A stretch of 64,000 nt of DNA, taken from positions 992,001 through 1,056,000 of the forward strand of contig JADJXT010000002.1 of NCBI GenBank assembly GCA_016720115.1, given 5' to 3'. Positions 33,819 through 42,835 of the stretch are shown one piece after another. The number at the start of each line of letters is the position of its first letter. Position 1 is the first letter of the stretch. The notes beneath the pieces were generated by a model that worked only from the letters and a program-made list of their open reading frames with translations, was not told the DNA's origin and did no database searches. Source of the stretch: Sphingomonadales bacterium. GTDB lineage: Bacteria > Pseudomonadota > Alphaproteobacteria > Sphingomonadales > Sphingomonadaceae. A program made the position numbers and the translations under genes.

Positions 33819-33898
33819 GTCCGCAAAGCCGCTAAGAGGCTGCACGGATAAAGCGGGGGGTCGGCGCCGAACCCTCCGAATTCAGTTGAGGAAATATT

Positions 33899-34513
33899 AT
33901 GTCTGTCACCACCGTTCCCATCCAGCCGATCAAAAAGGGCTCGCTGCCGAAATTCTGGGCAGGCATTGCGATTATCGCGCTTGCAGGCGCCGGGCTGGCC
34001 TGGTGGGGCACAAAAGATATCCGCAGCGAATATGCCAGCGATGCGCAATTTCTGGCCGACAACGCCGATGAAGACGGCGTAACCGTCACCAAATCGGGCC
34101 TGCAGATCCAGACGATCCGCGGCGGCGAGGGCAAACCGCCCACCGACAATGATGTTGCGATGATTTCGATCACCGGCACGCTGCGCGACGGCAAGGTCTT
34201 TCAGGAACCGGCGTCGGGGCCCTTCCCGGTTTCGGGCGGCATCCCGGGCTTCACTGAAGCCTTGAAGCTGATGCAAAAGGGCGGCAAGTACAAGATCTGG
34301 ATTCCCAGCGAGCTGGGCTATGGCCCCAATGATGTTCCCGACCAGAAATCCGGCGGAATTGCCATCCCCGGCGGAAGCACGCTGATTTTTGATGTCGAGC
34401 TGCAGGACTTCCTGCCGCGCGAACAGTTTGAAGCCGCGATGAAGCAGCAACAGGAACAGATGCAAAAGGCCGCCGAAGCCGCCGGACAGGGCGCCCCCAT
34501 ACCGCAAAACTGA
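33899..34513 (+). CDS. FKBP-type peptidyl-prolyl cis-trans isomerase, membrane anchored
   Basis: 204 aa. An N-terminal hydrophobic helix (FWAGIAIIALAGAGLAWWG, about 22-40) anchors the protein, and a FKBP domain follows. DVAMISITGTLRDGKVFQEP, GGIPGFTEALKLMQKGGKYKIWIPSELGYG and GGSTLIFDVELQDFL match FKBP strands and the active-site region, although several aromatic residues of classic FKBPs are altered. It would act on folding of periplasmic or envelope proteins. The C-terminal tail is Gln/Glu/Ala-rich and probably helical. Confidence 0.88.
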   Translation: MSVTTVPIQPIKKGSLPKFWAGIAIIALAGAGLAWWGTKDIRSEYASDAQFLADNADEDGVTVTKSGLQIQTIRGGEGKPPTDNDVAMISITGTLRDGKVFQEPASGPFPVSGGIPGFTEALKLMQKGGKYKIWIPSELGYGPNDVPDQKSGGIAIPGGSTLIFDVELQDFLPREQFEAAMKQQQEQMQKAAEAAGQGAPIPQN

Positions 34514-34641
34514 TCCCCTTCGCATGCCCTCGGCGCCCGGCCGGGGCTGAAATGCCGGCGTCAAACGCTGTAACATCCGGTTAACCGCTTTGCGCTATGA
34601 CTTTAGGCCTATTGCCATTGGCGAGAGGCGTGAGGAATAGC

Positions 34642-35565
34642 ATGACTTTCCAGTTTGACCATTTTGCAGCTGCCGTCAAAGCGGGCGGAGACATTACCGC
34701 AAATGACACAATGGCGCTTCGGCACTGGGCCTGGGCCGATGGCCTGTTGTCGCAACGCGACGCCCAGGCGCTGTTCGAACTGAACACCCATGCCCGTTCG
34801 ACCGACCCCGAATGGATCGCCTTCTTTACCGAAGCGGTTTGCGGCTATGTGATCGATGGCAGCGAACCCAAAGGCTATGTCAGCGAGAAAGACGCGCTGT
34901 GGGTCATCGACGAAATCGACAAGGATGGCCGGGTTGAAAGCGCAGCCGAACTGGAACTGCTAGTCAGGCTGGCCGAAAAGGCCGTCGATCTTCCCAATGT
35001 GCTGAAATATTATGCGCTCGACCAGATCGAGAAAATTGTCCTGTCCGGCGAAGGCCCGACCCGTGCGGGCAATGCGGTTCGCGGAACGGTTACGTCCGCA
35101 GAGGCAAATCTGCTGCGCCGCCTGATTTTTGCCGCAGCCGGCCACGGCCCCGCAATTGTCAGCCGCGAAGAGGCCGACATGCTGTTCCGCATAAAGGACG
35201 CCTGCCTCGATGGCGACAATGCCGCCGAATGGGAAAAACTGTTCGTTCAGGGCGTGGCCAACCACCTGCAGGGCTTTACCGCCTACACCCCGCTGACCCG
35301 CGAACGCGCCAGCCAACTCGAAAGCTTCATGCGCAACAGCACCCCCGGCATCGGGCGGTTTTTCCGCAAAATGGGCGACCTTGATCTGACCGCCGGATTC
35401 GCCGAAATTTTCCGCTCCCCCGATGCGCCGCGCAATGTCGTCGCCGAAGCGGCAACGGCAGAGCTGGTCACCGCGCCCGAAAAGGGCTGGCTCGACCACG
35501 CAATCGCCAAACGCGCCGGTATCGACCGCTACGAACAGGCGCTGATCGATTTCGTCGCGGGTTGA
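34642..35565 (+). CDS. Hypothetical protein with helical repeats
   Basis: 307 aa from ATG 34642, with GTGAGGA about 6 bp upstream. No signal peptide or transmembrane segment. The sequence is largely alpha-helical and partly repetitive: SEKDALWVIDEIDKDGRVESAAELELLVRLAEKA and SREEADMLFRIKDACLDGDNAAEWEKLFVQGVANHL resemble two copies of an EF-hand-like or TerB-like helical unit with D-x-D-G spacing. A calcium-binding role is possible but unproven. I recall related proteins in other sphingomonads, without a function. Confidence 0.65.
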   Translation: MTFQFDHFAAAVKAGGDITANDTMALRHWAWADGLLSQRDAQALFELNTHARSTDPEWIAFFTEAVCGYVIDGSEPKGYVSEKDALWVIDEIDKDGRVESAAELELLVRLAEKAVDLPNVLKYYALDQIEKIVLSGEGPTRAGNAVRGTVTSAEANLLRRLIFAAAGHGPAIVSREEADMLFRIKDACLDGDNAAEWEKLFVQGVANHLQGFTAYTPLTRERASQLESFMRNSTPGIGRFFRKMGDLDLTAGFAEIFRSPDAPRNVVAEAATAELVTAPEKGWLDHAIAKRAGIDRYEQALIDFVAG

Positions 35566-35774
35566 TAGGTTGCGATCAGCGCGGCCAAGGCATCGAATTT
35601 ACGGGTGAGCAAGAGCATTCTCACCGCAATTACCGGGATGGTGTTCGTCAAAGCCTCTCCCTTGCGGCAGCGGACAGAAAGCCTTGGCCGCATGGCTTGG
35701 AGTTTGTGAGGGGTGATGCCGCTAACGTGGCGTACCACTGTTGAGTCACGCCAACCCGACCATCGCGCCAGCTT

Positions 35775-35841
35775 GTTTCACGCAGAGACGCAGAGATCGC
35801 AGAGGGCTTGAACCTCGATTAAGTATTGTGTCCCCGGAATT
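35775..35841. repeat. Left inverted-repeat arm of the TPR-gene cassette
   Basis: This arm matches the reverse complement of 37110-37167 over about 57 positions. The exceptions are a 9-bp insertion (ATCGCAGAG) in this arm and a few mismatches. It contains GTTTCACGCAGAGACGCAGAG, a TTAAGTATTGTGTCCCCGGAATT-like end, and shares the CGCAGAG unit with the element at 25277-25450. Confidence 0.78.
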
Positions 35842-36060
35842 TTTGTTCCTAGAATTACACTAGATTCACGCCTGTTGCGCTATTTTGTGAATCTAAGGAC
35901 AGGGCGCGCGGAGGCGGCTATGCTGTGCCGGTAGATGTGTGATATTCAGACTGTCAAAGAGCAGGGGGAAGCATATAGCAATGGCGGCGTGTAGGACAGC
36001 AGCAAATAGCGACGGTGGCTCGGCAGCGAACGTCGAACATGCTGATTAGTATTGTGTCCC

Positions 36061-36112
36061 CCGGAATTTTTCCGGAATTTTTCCGGAATTTTTGTGTGTC
36101 CCCGGAATTTTT
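36061..36112. repeat. Short tandem repeat CCGGAATTTTT
   Basis: Three perfect 11-bp copies lie at 36061-36071, 36072-36082 and 36083-36093, and a fourth at 36102-36112 follows GTGTGTCC. It is preceded by TATTGTGTCCC (36050-36060). The same GTGTCCCCGGAATT core ends both cassette arms, so the tandem is an expansion of the arm end. Confidence 0.75.
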
Positions 36113-36198
36113 GAACGCGGCGACTTCCACGAACAGCATGTGCCAGTCATGCAGCCGTGGGCCTATTTTCTTGGAGTTGGAAATGAAGTCCCAGCTTC

Positions 36199-36999
36199 TT
36201 AGTCTAAGAAAATCTCCGCTTCACGAATTACCCCTTTGCATTCTGACAAAAGAGAATCGTAAAGATCACCGAAGTCTATAGCTAGCAAGTGGGAATGTAT
36301 GTCGTAAAGCATGATACGCCTTAAATGTCTCATGTCATCCGGATCATAACAACATAAGAACGAGTGAAGTAATATTTCTGACTTTAGGTAGGCTTTATCA
36401 TCGGGACAGTTATCGACCTTTATATTGATAAAGCTCTTGGGATATAGATCCAGATATTCCTCGACCTCAGGGTATAGTTCAACTTCTTCAAACTTTGCGA
36501 TGTTATCGAGGTCGTTGAAAAAGTGAAACTCGATCAACGGACGATTGAAGGTTTTGTAATCCCATTGACTGCTGGTGATACCGAAAGAGGAACATAGAAT
36601 TCTGCGGGCTATGCCCAGAACGCCACCGTGCGCTCCTTTTTTTTCCCGGTAGTCAGCCAGCAGCTTTTGACGCATACCGTTGTGGTAATTATCACACACA
36701 ATTTCGGCCTTGCTAATTTCGACGTCCAAGACTTGCGCAAACTCATTGCTTTGGCGTCGATCTAAGCGCAGGGCCTCGGATAAATCGGACAAAGCTTCCC
36801 TGTAACGTAATCTTTTTGAAAGCAAATTTGCTCGGTTAATATAAGGAGCAGGGTTCGGAGAAGCTGCAATAGAACGCGTATAGCAGTCAATAGCTTTAAG
36901 GCAGTCGAAATTGGACGCGTGGCGCATTCCTTCCTCGAACAGCTTTTGCCCTTCCTCACGGTTCCCATTGGCCCCCCCAAAAAAACGTGCAAAAACCAT
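36199..36999 (-). CDS. TPR-like protein of foreign base composition
   Basis: 266 aa. The N-terminal 90 residues contain two tetratricopeptide-like units (GMRHASNFDCLKAIDCYTRSIAASPN and RYREALSDLSEALRLDRRQ). The C-terminal 170 residues (for example YKTFNRPLIEFHFFNDLDNIAKFEEVELYPEVEEYLDLYP) are not recognised. Codon and base use are clearly more A+T-rich than in every neighbour. It has a good ribosome-binding site (GAGGAGAGG) and intact frame. It is the only gene in a cassette bounded by inverted repeats, and no transposase is present. Transfer is likely; function is unknown. Confidence 0.7.
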   Translation of the reverse strand: MVFARFFGGANGNREEGQKLFEEGMRHASNFDCLKAIDCYTRSIAASPNPAPYINRANLLSKRLRYREALSDLSEALRLDRRQSNEFAQVLDVEISKAEIVCDNYHNGMRQKLLADYREKKGAHGGVLGIARRILCSSFGITSSQWDYKTFNRPLIEFHFFNDLDNIAKFEEVELYPEVEEYLDLYPKSFINIKVDNCPDDKAYLKSEILLHSFLCCYDPDDMRHLRRIMLYDIHSHLLAIDFGDLYDSLLSECKGVIREAEIFLD

Positions 37000-37109
37000 T
37001 TCCTCTCCTCTTTGGAACTAATGTTGGTTCGGCCATGCCTACAGCTGTTAACTCTGCAACTAAATATCAGTATTTTACAAATTCCGCTTACACAATAAAA
37101 TTCCGGGGT

Positions 37110-37167
37110 AATTCCGGGGACACAATACTTAATTCAGGCTCAAACCCTCTGCGTCTCTGCGTGAAAC
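37110..37167. repeat. Right inverted-repeat arm of the TPR-gene cassette
   Basis: Inverted partner of 35775-35841. Reading inwards from 37167 it gives GTTTCACGCAGAGACGCAGA and ends in GTGTCCCCGGAATT. A further partial inward copy, TTCCGGGGTAATTCCGGGG (37101-37119), lies next to it. Distance between the outer ends of the two arms is 1,393 bp. Confidence 0.78.
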
Positions 37168-37287
37168 AAACTGTCGCGAAGGTCGGGGTTGCCCCGGCTT
37201 ACGCTTGACACACTTACGTCAGCGCCGCCCTATCCCCTGAAGCAGAAAGGGATTGCGCCGATGAGGCCTCATCGATTTCACCGCCGC

Positions 37288-38181
37288 CTAAAGCCCGCCG
37301 ATCAGCGCCAGCATCACGCCGATGCCCACCAGCATCAGCCCCGGCGCCTCACCCGGTTTGCGCGCTTCTTTAAGGTAGAAGCGGCTGAAGCCCAGCGTCA
37401 CGATCACCTCCACCTGCCCCACGGCGCGCACCAGCGCCACCGGGGCGGTGGCGAAGCCGGTGAACCAGCAGGCCGAACCCACCGCCGCGAGCAGCCCGAC
37501 CTGCCCCGATGTGCGCCAGGTCGTCAACACGCGCGGCAATTGTTCACGCTCCCGCCACGCGACATAGCCGCCCTGCATCGCCGTCTGGCAAGCATTGACG
37601 AGAACAAGAGCGGTCAGCGCCGCCAGCACCTTGTCGGCGGTTGCCAGTTCGAGTGTTGCCGATTTGATGAAGATCGAGGTCATGGTGAAGCCCAGCCCCG
37701 CGCCAAGCCCGCACAAGGCCGCAGGTTGCACAATGTCTGCTGCGCGCAAACGCTGCCCGCCTGCCGCCACGATCATCACCCCGGCAACGCCCAGCGCGAT
37801 CCCGCCGATGGTCAGCCAGCTCAAAGCCTCTCCCAACAACAGAAAGGCGAGCAACGCGCCCTGCATCGCCTCTGTCTTGGCGAACGCCGTGCCCGCGACA
37901 TAGTTGCGATAGCCAAAGGCCATCAGCAGCAGGTTGGTTCCGATAATCTGCGCAAGCCCCGCCGCGGCGCAAAAGGCGATGAATGGCGGATCGATGGCAG
38001 GCAGGCTTGCGCCTTTCCAGCCCAGATACAGCGCCAGCAGCAGCGCGCCGACGGGCAGGCCATAGAGATAGCGCACCAGCCCCGCCGCATTCACCGAAAG
38101 CTCCGCCCGCACCCGTTGCTGCACGGCGGTGCGGCACGCCTGAAACAAGGCGGCGAGCAAAGTGGCGGGGAGCCAGGTCAT
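37288..38181 (-). CDS. EamA/DMT-family transporter
   Basis: 297 aa with about ten hydrophobic segments in two five-helix halves. The first half includes GTAFAKTEAMQGALLAFLLLGEALSW and the second VALVRAVGQVEVIVTLGFSRFYLKE, each the conserved fourth helix region of the drug/metabolite transporter superfamily. These are inner-membrane exporters or exchangers of small metabolites. The substrate is unknown. It stands alone, 63 bp before the fumarase stop on the same strand. Confidence 0.87.
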   Translation of the reverse strand: MTWLPATLLAALFQACRTAVQQRVRAELSVNAAGLVRYLYGLPVGALLLALYLGWKGASLPAIDPPFIAFCAAAGLAQIIGTNLLLMAFGYRNYVAGTAFAKTEAMQGALLAFLLLGEALSWLTIGGIALGVAGVMIVAAGGQRLRAADIVQPAALCGLGAGLGFTMTSIFIKSATLELATADKVLAALTALVLVNACQTAMQGGYVAWREREQLPRVLTTWRTSGQVGLLAAVGSACWFTGFATAPVALVRAVGQVEVIVTLGFSRFYLKEARKPGEAPGLMLVGIGVMLALIGGL

Positions 38182-38244
38182 CGGCGGTCAGCGTTGACCA
38201 AAAAGCGCTATCGTTGCAATTGCCGGTTCATCTGCGGTGCCATC

Positions 38245-39765
38245 CTACACCCCTTCCAACAACCCTTCCTCGGCGATCTTCTTCTTCCACACCAGCGGCG
38301 CTGTCGTGTGCACATTCTCGCCGCTCGAATCGACAGCGACGGTCACCGGGAAATCGCTCACCTCGAATTCGTAAATCGCTTCCATGCCCAGATCTTCGAA
38401 GCCGACGATCTTGCTGCCCTTGATCGCGCGGGCGACGAGATAGGCGGCGCCGCCGACGGCCATCAGATAGGCCGACTTGTGCTTGGCTATCGCCTGCGTC
38501 GCGGAGGGGCCGCGTTCGGCCTTTCCGACGCAGCCGAGCAGGCCCTGTTCGAGCATCATGTCCATGAACTTGTCCATACGGGTCGCTGTCGTAGGCCCGG
38601 CGGGGCCGACAATTTCCTCGCCCACCGGATCGACCGGGCCGACATAATAGATCATCCGTCCCTTGAAGCTGACGGGCAGTTCCTCACCACGGCCAAGCAT
38701 ATCGGCGATGCGCTTGTGCGCGGCGTCGCGGCCGGTGAGCATCTTGCCGTTCAAGAGCAGCCGGTCGCCCGCCTTCCAGCCCTGCACATCCGCCGCAGTC
38801 AGCGTATCGAGATCGACGCGCTTCGCCGCGCTGTCGGGGGCCCATTCGACCTTCGGCCATTCGTCGAGTTTCGGCGGTTCCAGATAGACCGGCCCTTGGC
38901 CTTTCAGCGTGAAATGGGCGTGGCGGGTGGCGGCGCAATTGGGGATCATCGCTACCGGTTTTGACGCGGCATGGGTCGGATAATCCATGATCTTTACGTC
39001 GAGGATGGTCGCGAGCCCGCCCAGCCCCTGCGCGCCGATGCCGAGCGCGTTAACCTTGTCGAAAATCTCGATGCGTAAGGCTTCCACATCGTTCTGCGGC
39101 CCGCGCGCCTTGAGCTGCGCCATATCGATCGCGCCCATCAGGCTTTCCTTGGCGAGCACCATCGCCTTTTCCGCCGTGCCGCCAATGCCTATGCCCAGCA
39201 TCCCCGGCGGGCACCAGCCAGCGCCCATTTGCGGCACCATTTCGAGCACCCAGTCGACGATGGAATCCGACGGGTTCATCATCTTGAACTTGGTCTTGTT
39301 CTCGCTGCCGCCGCCTTTCGCCGCGACGTCGAAGCTCACCTTGTCGCCCGGCACCATTTCGAGATGGACGACCGAGGGCGTATTGTCGCGGGTGTTGACG
39401 CGGGTGAAGGCGGGGTCGGCGAGGATCGAGGCGCGCAGCTTGTTTTCGGGGTGGAGATAGGCGCGGCGCACGCCTTCATCGATCACTTCCTGCAAGCTGC
39501 GATGGCTGTCGAGCACGCATTGCTGGCCCCATTTGACGATTACCGTCACGATGCCGGTATCCTGGCAGATCGGGCGGTGCCCCTCTGCACACATGCGGCT
39601 GTTGGTCAGGATTTGCGCGATCGCATCCTTTGCCGCCGGGCCCTGCTCCTTTTCATAGGCATCCCCCAGCGCACGGATATAGTCCATCGGGTGGAAGTAG
39701 GAGATATACTGCAGCGCGTCGGCGACAGATTCTATGATGTCGTTTTCGGAAATCGTGACGGTCAT
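38245..39765 (-). CDS. Class I fumarate hydratase (Fe-S dependent)
   Basis: 506 aa from ATG 39765. The N-terminal alpha domain has LTNSRMCAEGHRPICQDTGIVTVIVKWG and GAGWCPPGMLGIGIGGTAEKAMVLAKES, with the cysteines that hold the [4Fe-4S] cluster. The C-terminal beta domain has GRDAAHKRIADML, GPVDPVGEEIVGPAGPTTATRMDKFMD and VGGAAYLVARAIKGSKIVGFEDLGMEAIYEFEV. It hydrates fumarate to malate in the citric acid cycle. The open frame upstream to 39825 overlaps the next gene and is not used. Confidence 0.94.
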   Translation of the reverse strand: MTVTISENDIIESVADALQYISYFHPMDYIRALGDAYEKEQGPAAKDAIAQILTNSRMCAEGHRPICQDTGIVTVIVKWGQQCVLDSHRSLQEVIDEGVRRAYLHPENKLRASILADPAFTRVNTRDNTPSVVHLEMVPGDKVSFDVAAKGGGSENKTKFKMMNPSDSIVDWVLEMVPQMGAGWCPPGMLGIGIGGTAEKAMVLAKESLMGAIDMAQLKARGPQNDVEALRIEIFDKVNALGIGAQGLGGLATILDVKIMDYPTHAASKPVAMIPNCAATRHAHFTLKGQGPVYLEPPKLDEWPKVEWAPDSAAKRVDLDTLTAADVQGWKAGDRLLLNGKMLTGRDAAHKRIADMLGRGEELPVSFKGRMIYYVGPVDPVGEEIVGPAGPTTATRMDKFMDMMLEQGLLGCVGKAERGPSATQAIAKHKSAYLMAVGGAAYLVARAIKGSKIVGFEDLGMEAIYEFEVSDFPVTVAVDSSGENVHTTAPLVWKKKIAEEGLLEGV

Positions 39766-39821
39766 GGATCGGGCCCTGTTGTTGGGAGATGGCACCGCCT
39801 TTACGCAGACGGGCCGGATGT

Positions 39822-40532
39822 TCAAGACCCCTCGGGATTCAGCAGAAAGACCACATAGCCTTTGAAGTGGGGATGGCGCTCAAGCTCTGGCGGTGCCTGC
39901 CACTCCCCATATTGGACAAGGCCGATCCTGAACGGCAGGGTCACCCGGTCCAGCTGGCGCAGATAATCGGGATAGCCGGGGATCGTCTGACGCCCCTGAT
40001 AGGTTTGCAGCACAACCTCGTCGACCGTCCCCTCCAGTGCGTTGAGCGCCGGGCTGTCGCCGCCGCTGCTCCAGTCGAGCAAGCCGGTGACTGACAGGCC
40101 GGTGCCGGGCGGCAATTCGCTGCGCAACTGCTTCAGGAAGGCGGCATAGCGGGGCAGCCCGCGCGTCGCTGCGTCGAAATCAATCTGTATTCCGGCAACC
40201 CTGTTCCCGGCGGCCCGCCAGTTTGCGACATCGCGGTGGATGGCGGGCAACACCCGTTCATCCCATGCCAGCGTTTCGACGCGATAGACGATCCAGAGCT
40301 GCGCATGCTGCACGCGCGGCACCGCCGGGCGCAGATCGACATAATGCCCCTGCGGCCCGCCCTTGATTTCGGCCGCAAGAATATAAATCGTCGCCGCCTT
40401 GTCGAGCACCGGCTGGGGTTCGACCCCGGCCCAGAGCCAGAAGGCATCATGCGCCTGCGCATCGACACGATCATCTGCCGTCTTGTTGCAGGCGCAGAGC
40501 AATAGCAGCGCAATCAGCGCCAATATGCGCAT
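39822..40532 (-). CDS. Lipoprotein, probably DUF3142
   Basis: 236 aa from ATG 40532. A lipoprotein signal peptide (MRILALIALLLLCACNK) has the lipidated Cys at about residue 13 or 15. The mature part begins HDAFWLWAGVEPQPVL and contains AGIQIDFDAATRGLPRYAAFLKQLR and VDEVVLQTYQGRQTIPGYPDYLRQL. These features suggest a TIM-barrel-like hydrolase fold like that of DUF3142. Acid residues in QIDFD could be catalytic. No function is known. It lies 7 bp behind the 711-aa exported protein, so the two probably work together. Confidence 0.7.
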   Translation of the reverse strand: MRILALIALLLLCACNKTADDRVDAQAHDAFWLWAGVEPQPVLDKAATIYILAAEIKGGPQGHYVDLRPAVPRVQHAQLWIVYRVETLAWDERVLPAIHRDVANWRAAGNRVAGIQIDFDAATRGLPRYAAFLKQLRSELPPGTGLSVTGLLDWSSGGDSPALNALEGTVDEVVLQTYQGRQTIPGYPDYLRQLDRVTLPFRIGLVQYGEWQAPPELERHPHFKGYVVFLLNPEGS

Positions 40533-40539
40533 CAACCCG

Positions 40540-42675
40540 TCACCAATAGACGTCCAATTTCTTTGCCCAGGGCGAGGTCGGGAATTCGCGTTTCAGTTGC
40601 TGGAACCAGGCCTTGCGCACCGATACCGGCTGTTCGCTCTCGTCGCAGCCATTATACCCGCTGGGTGCATAGCAACGGATCGCGCGGTGCAACGCATAAG
40701 CGCGATTGTCCGCACCCGCCGCCGGATTGGCGATGATCGCCTTATAGGCGGCAAGGCGCGAGAAGCGCTTGCCCGGGAAGGGGGTGGAAGCACCGCCCAG
40801 TTCATCCTTGCCGCGCGCTCCATCCAGATATTCGGTCACACCGTAAAAATCGGGGTCCATCCCGTGCAGGCGGACAAATTCGCCAAGACATAATTGGCCG
40901 CGCGGATCCTTCGGATTTGCGGAAAGCGCGGTCGCGGTGGCGCGCAGCGACGGGCAGACAAAATCCTTCGATCCGGCCCAGTTGAATATCGCCACTTCGC
41001 TGAAACGCGGGGTTTCATAATCATCGGCGGTGATACGCTTCGCATTGGCGGGAATGAGCGCGCTGTCCTTCACAAACCCGGCATAATCGCCATGCGCCAA
41101 TTGCTTGTAGAGCAAGGCATAAAGCGCGGCATTGCGTTCGGCTGTGACTGCTGTGCGGTCGGCGGCACGGGCGCGCAGCAAGGCGGGCCCGGCGGCATAG
41201 CGCAGCAATATCTCGCGAATATCCACATCGCGGATCGGCGATCCCGGCGCATAGACCAGATCGAGCGCCTTGCTGCGTTCAAGGTGCAGCGCCAGCGCAA
41301 GTTCGCCCGTGCCCTTCTGGAATGGCAGCTTTCCGGCATTGAGCGCGGCAATCAGCCCCGCCCTTGCCCCTGCATCGCCTGCTTCATCCATCGCAACCGC
41401 GCGCAGCAACTGGCGGCTATAGCCGAGATAGCCTGCCCCACTTGCATTGGCCGGTATCAGTTTCAATACCGCTGCCGGATTCTTCTCGACATAATAGGCA
41501 TGCGCCGCGAGCAGATAGGCGAACAGCTCTTCCTTGCCGGCAAACAGCCCGCGCATCGTCTCGATCGACGCGCGGCTGATCGGCCCCTTTTCGGAATCCA
41601 GTCGGCCCTCTTCGTCATAATAGCGCATTTCGCGCAGCGCGATTACGGCCAGCAGTTCGGGATCGCGCGTATCATCGGGGCCGAGTTCGCCGAACAGCTT
41701 GATGTCGATTTCCTGCACCATATCGGCGAGCGAGATGTTGCGCTTGCCTGCATCCTTCTCCGCAAATTGCGCGATATATTCGTTCAGCAGCTTCTGCCGG
41801 TCATGCCCCAGCCAATAGACGCGGCGCAGCAGGCCGCGTGCCGACACCGCATATTCGCCATTGGGCCAGCCCTTCAGATAGGCGCGCAAGCCATTTCCGG
41901 CGGCAGCCAGCAACGCCCTGTCGCCGCCCTCCTTTCTAAGGTCGCCATATTCGCTGAACGCGCTTTCGGTCGCCTGATTGAGCGCCGAACGGGCCGTCAT
42001 GTAAGTCACGGCGCCATCGAGCCAGCCATCACCCGTTTTGCCAATCCCCGAAAATGCCGCGCGCGCACCGACAAAATCGCCATCGTAAAAGGCGGCGGCA
42101 CCGATCAGATAGGCGGCAAAGGCCTTGCCGGTCTTTGAGGTGACATTCTGCACCGCCACTTCGGCCATAGCGCGCGCCGTTTCTTCGCCCGAACATTGCG
42201 GGTTCATGGCGCTGCGCGCAGCCGCCAGCGTTGCCCGCTCGGCTCCATTCAGCCTCTTGGCCGCGCCCACCGCCGCGATAAAGGCCGCCGATCCGGACTG
42301 GTTCGACATGCAGCGCGTACCCCATGGAAAGTCGCCGCCATCATCGCGTTCCCTGCGCCCCGCCCCCAATAGCCCTGCAAAATAGGGGAAGTTGAACGGC
42401 TCCGCCTCGCTGCGGCGGCGTTCGTTATAATAAGCGTCATAATCGGGGACGTTCGAAACGCCGACCGAACCGTGCCGGTCGTGCAGCAGCATCAGCAGGT
42501 TGACCCGCGTGTCATTGCCAGGGCTGAGCAACGCTGTGCCGCTGCACCCGGCATAGCCGGTTTGCCGGATTTTCCATTCAGGGTAACAGGTTGAATCCGC
42601 ACTGGCATGTGTGGGACTGATGGAAAATGGTGCAGCAAAAGCCAAAGCGGCGAGTGCGAGCGAACGAAGCTTCAT
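40540..42675 (-). CDS. Large exported protein of unknown function
   Basis: 711 aa with a clear signal peptide (KLRSLALAALAFAAPFSISPTHA-SA). The mature protein is helical with several repeat-like stretches, for example AFAAYLIGAAAFYDGDFVGARAAFSGIG and ELFAYLLAAHAYYVEKNPAAVLKLIP, which resemble TPR or Sel1 units. It has many cysteines in pairs near both termini (STCYPEW...YAGCSG; IRCYAPSGYNGCDESE), suggesting periplasmic disulfides. No enzymatic motif is seen. It is operonic with the DUF3142-like lipoprotein. Confidence 0.7.
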   Translation of the reverse strand: MKLRSLALAALAFAAPFSISPTHASADSTCYPEWKIRQTGYAGCSGTALLSPGNDTRVNLLMLLHDRHGSVGVSNVPDYDAYYNERRRSEAEPFNFPYFAGLLGAGRRERDDGGDFPWGTRCMSNQSGSAAFIAAVGAAKRLNGAERATLAAARSAMNPQCSGEETARAMAEVAVQNVTSKTGKAFAAYLIGAAAFYDGDFVGARAAFSGIGKTGDGWLDGAVTYMTARSALNQATESAFSEYGDLRKEGGDRALLAAAGNGLRAYLKGWPNGEYAVSARGLLRRVYWLGHDRQKLLNEYIAQFAEKDAGKRNISLADMVQEIDIKLFGELGPDDTRDPELLAVIALREMRYYDEEGRLDSEKGPISRASIETMRGLFAGKEELFAYLLAAHAYYVEKNPAAVLKLIPANASGAGYLGYSRQLLRAVAMDEAGDAGARAGLIAALNAGKLPFQKGTGELALALHLERSKALDLVYAPGSPIRDVDIREILLRYAAGPALLRARAADRTAVTAERNAALYALLYKQLAHGDYAGFVKDSALIPANAKRITADDYETPRFSEVAIFNWAGSKDFVCPSLRATATALSANPKDPRGQLCLGEFVRLHGMDPDFYGVTEYLDGARGKDELGGASTPFPGKRFSRLAAYKAIIANPAAGADNRAYALHRAIRCYAPSGYNGCDESEQPVSVRKAWFQQLKREFPTSPWAKKLDVYW

Positions 42676-42786
42676 GGTCGGGACTCCTTTGCCCCGACTT
42701 GTGAGTCAGACTTGCCCCGCCGTCAACCGCCGCGAAGGGCTAATGCGTTGATTTTAACACTGGCTTTCAGTCCGTCTGAGCCGCGA

Positions 42787-42797
42787 GGGACAGTCCC
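42787..42797. repeat. GGGACAGTCCC palindrome
   Basis: An 11-bp palindrome related to the pair at 3456-3481. It lies in the 160-bp gap between the 711-aa protein gene and tesB. A direct duplication GACCGATGCCT / GACCAATGCCT follows. Confidence 0.5.
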
Positions 42798-42835
42798 TGA
42801 CCGATGCCTGACCAATGCCTGAAACGTCAGACCTT

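Larger units (their letters stand above)
35566..36198. other. Gene-poor border of the inverted-repeat cassette
   Basis: No credible gene in 633 bp. The first 200 bp contain short open frames on both strands with no recognised family. They are followed by the left inverted-repeat arm (35775-35841), a spacer of ordinary composition, and the CCGGAATTTTT tandem repeat (36061-36112). From about 36180 the sequence becomes A+T-rich and enters the TPR-like gene on the minus strand. Confidence 0.6.

Noticed and set aside
35529..35738. A short minus-strand frame before the TPR cassette that might be a transposase remnant
   Set aside because: Its translation shows no transposase motif I can recognise, and it runs into the preceding gene. 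It is not enough to call a pseudogene.
36061..36112. CCGGAATTTTT tandem copies as replication iterons
   Set aside because: No replication initiator gene or A+T-rich origin is adjacent, and the unit matches the end of the cassette arms instead.
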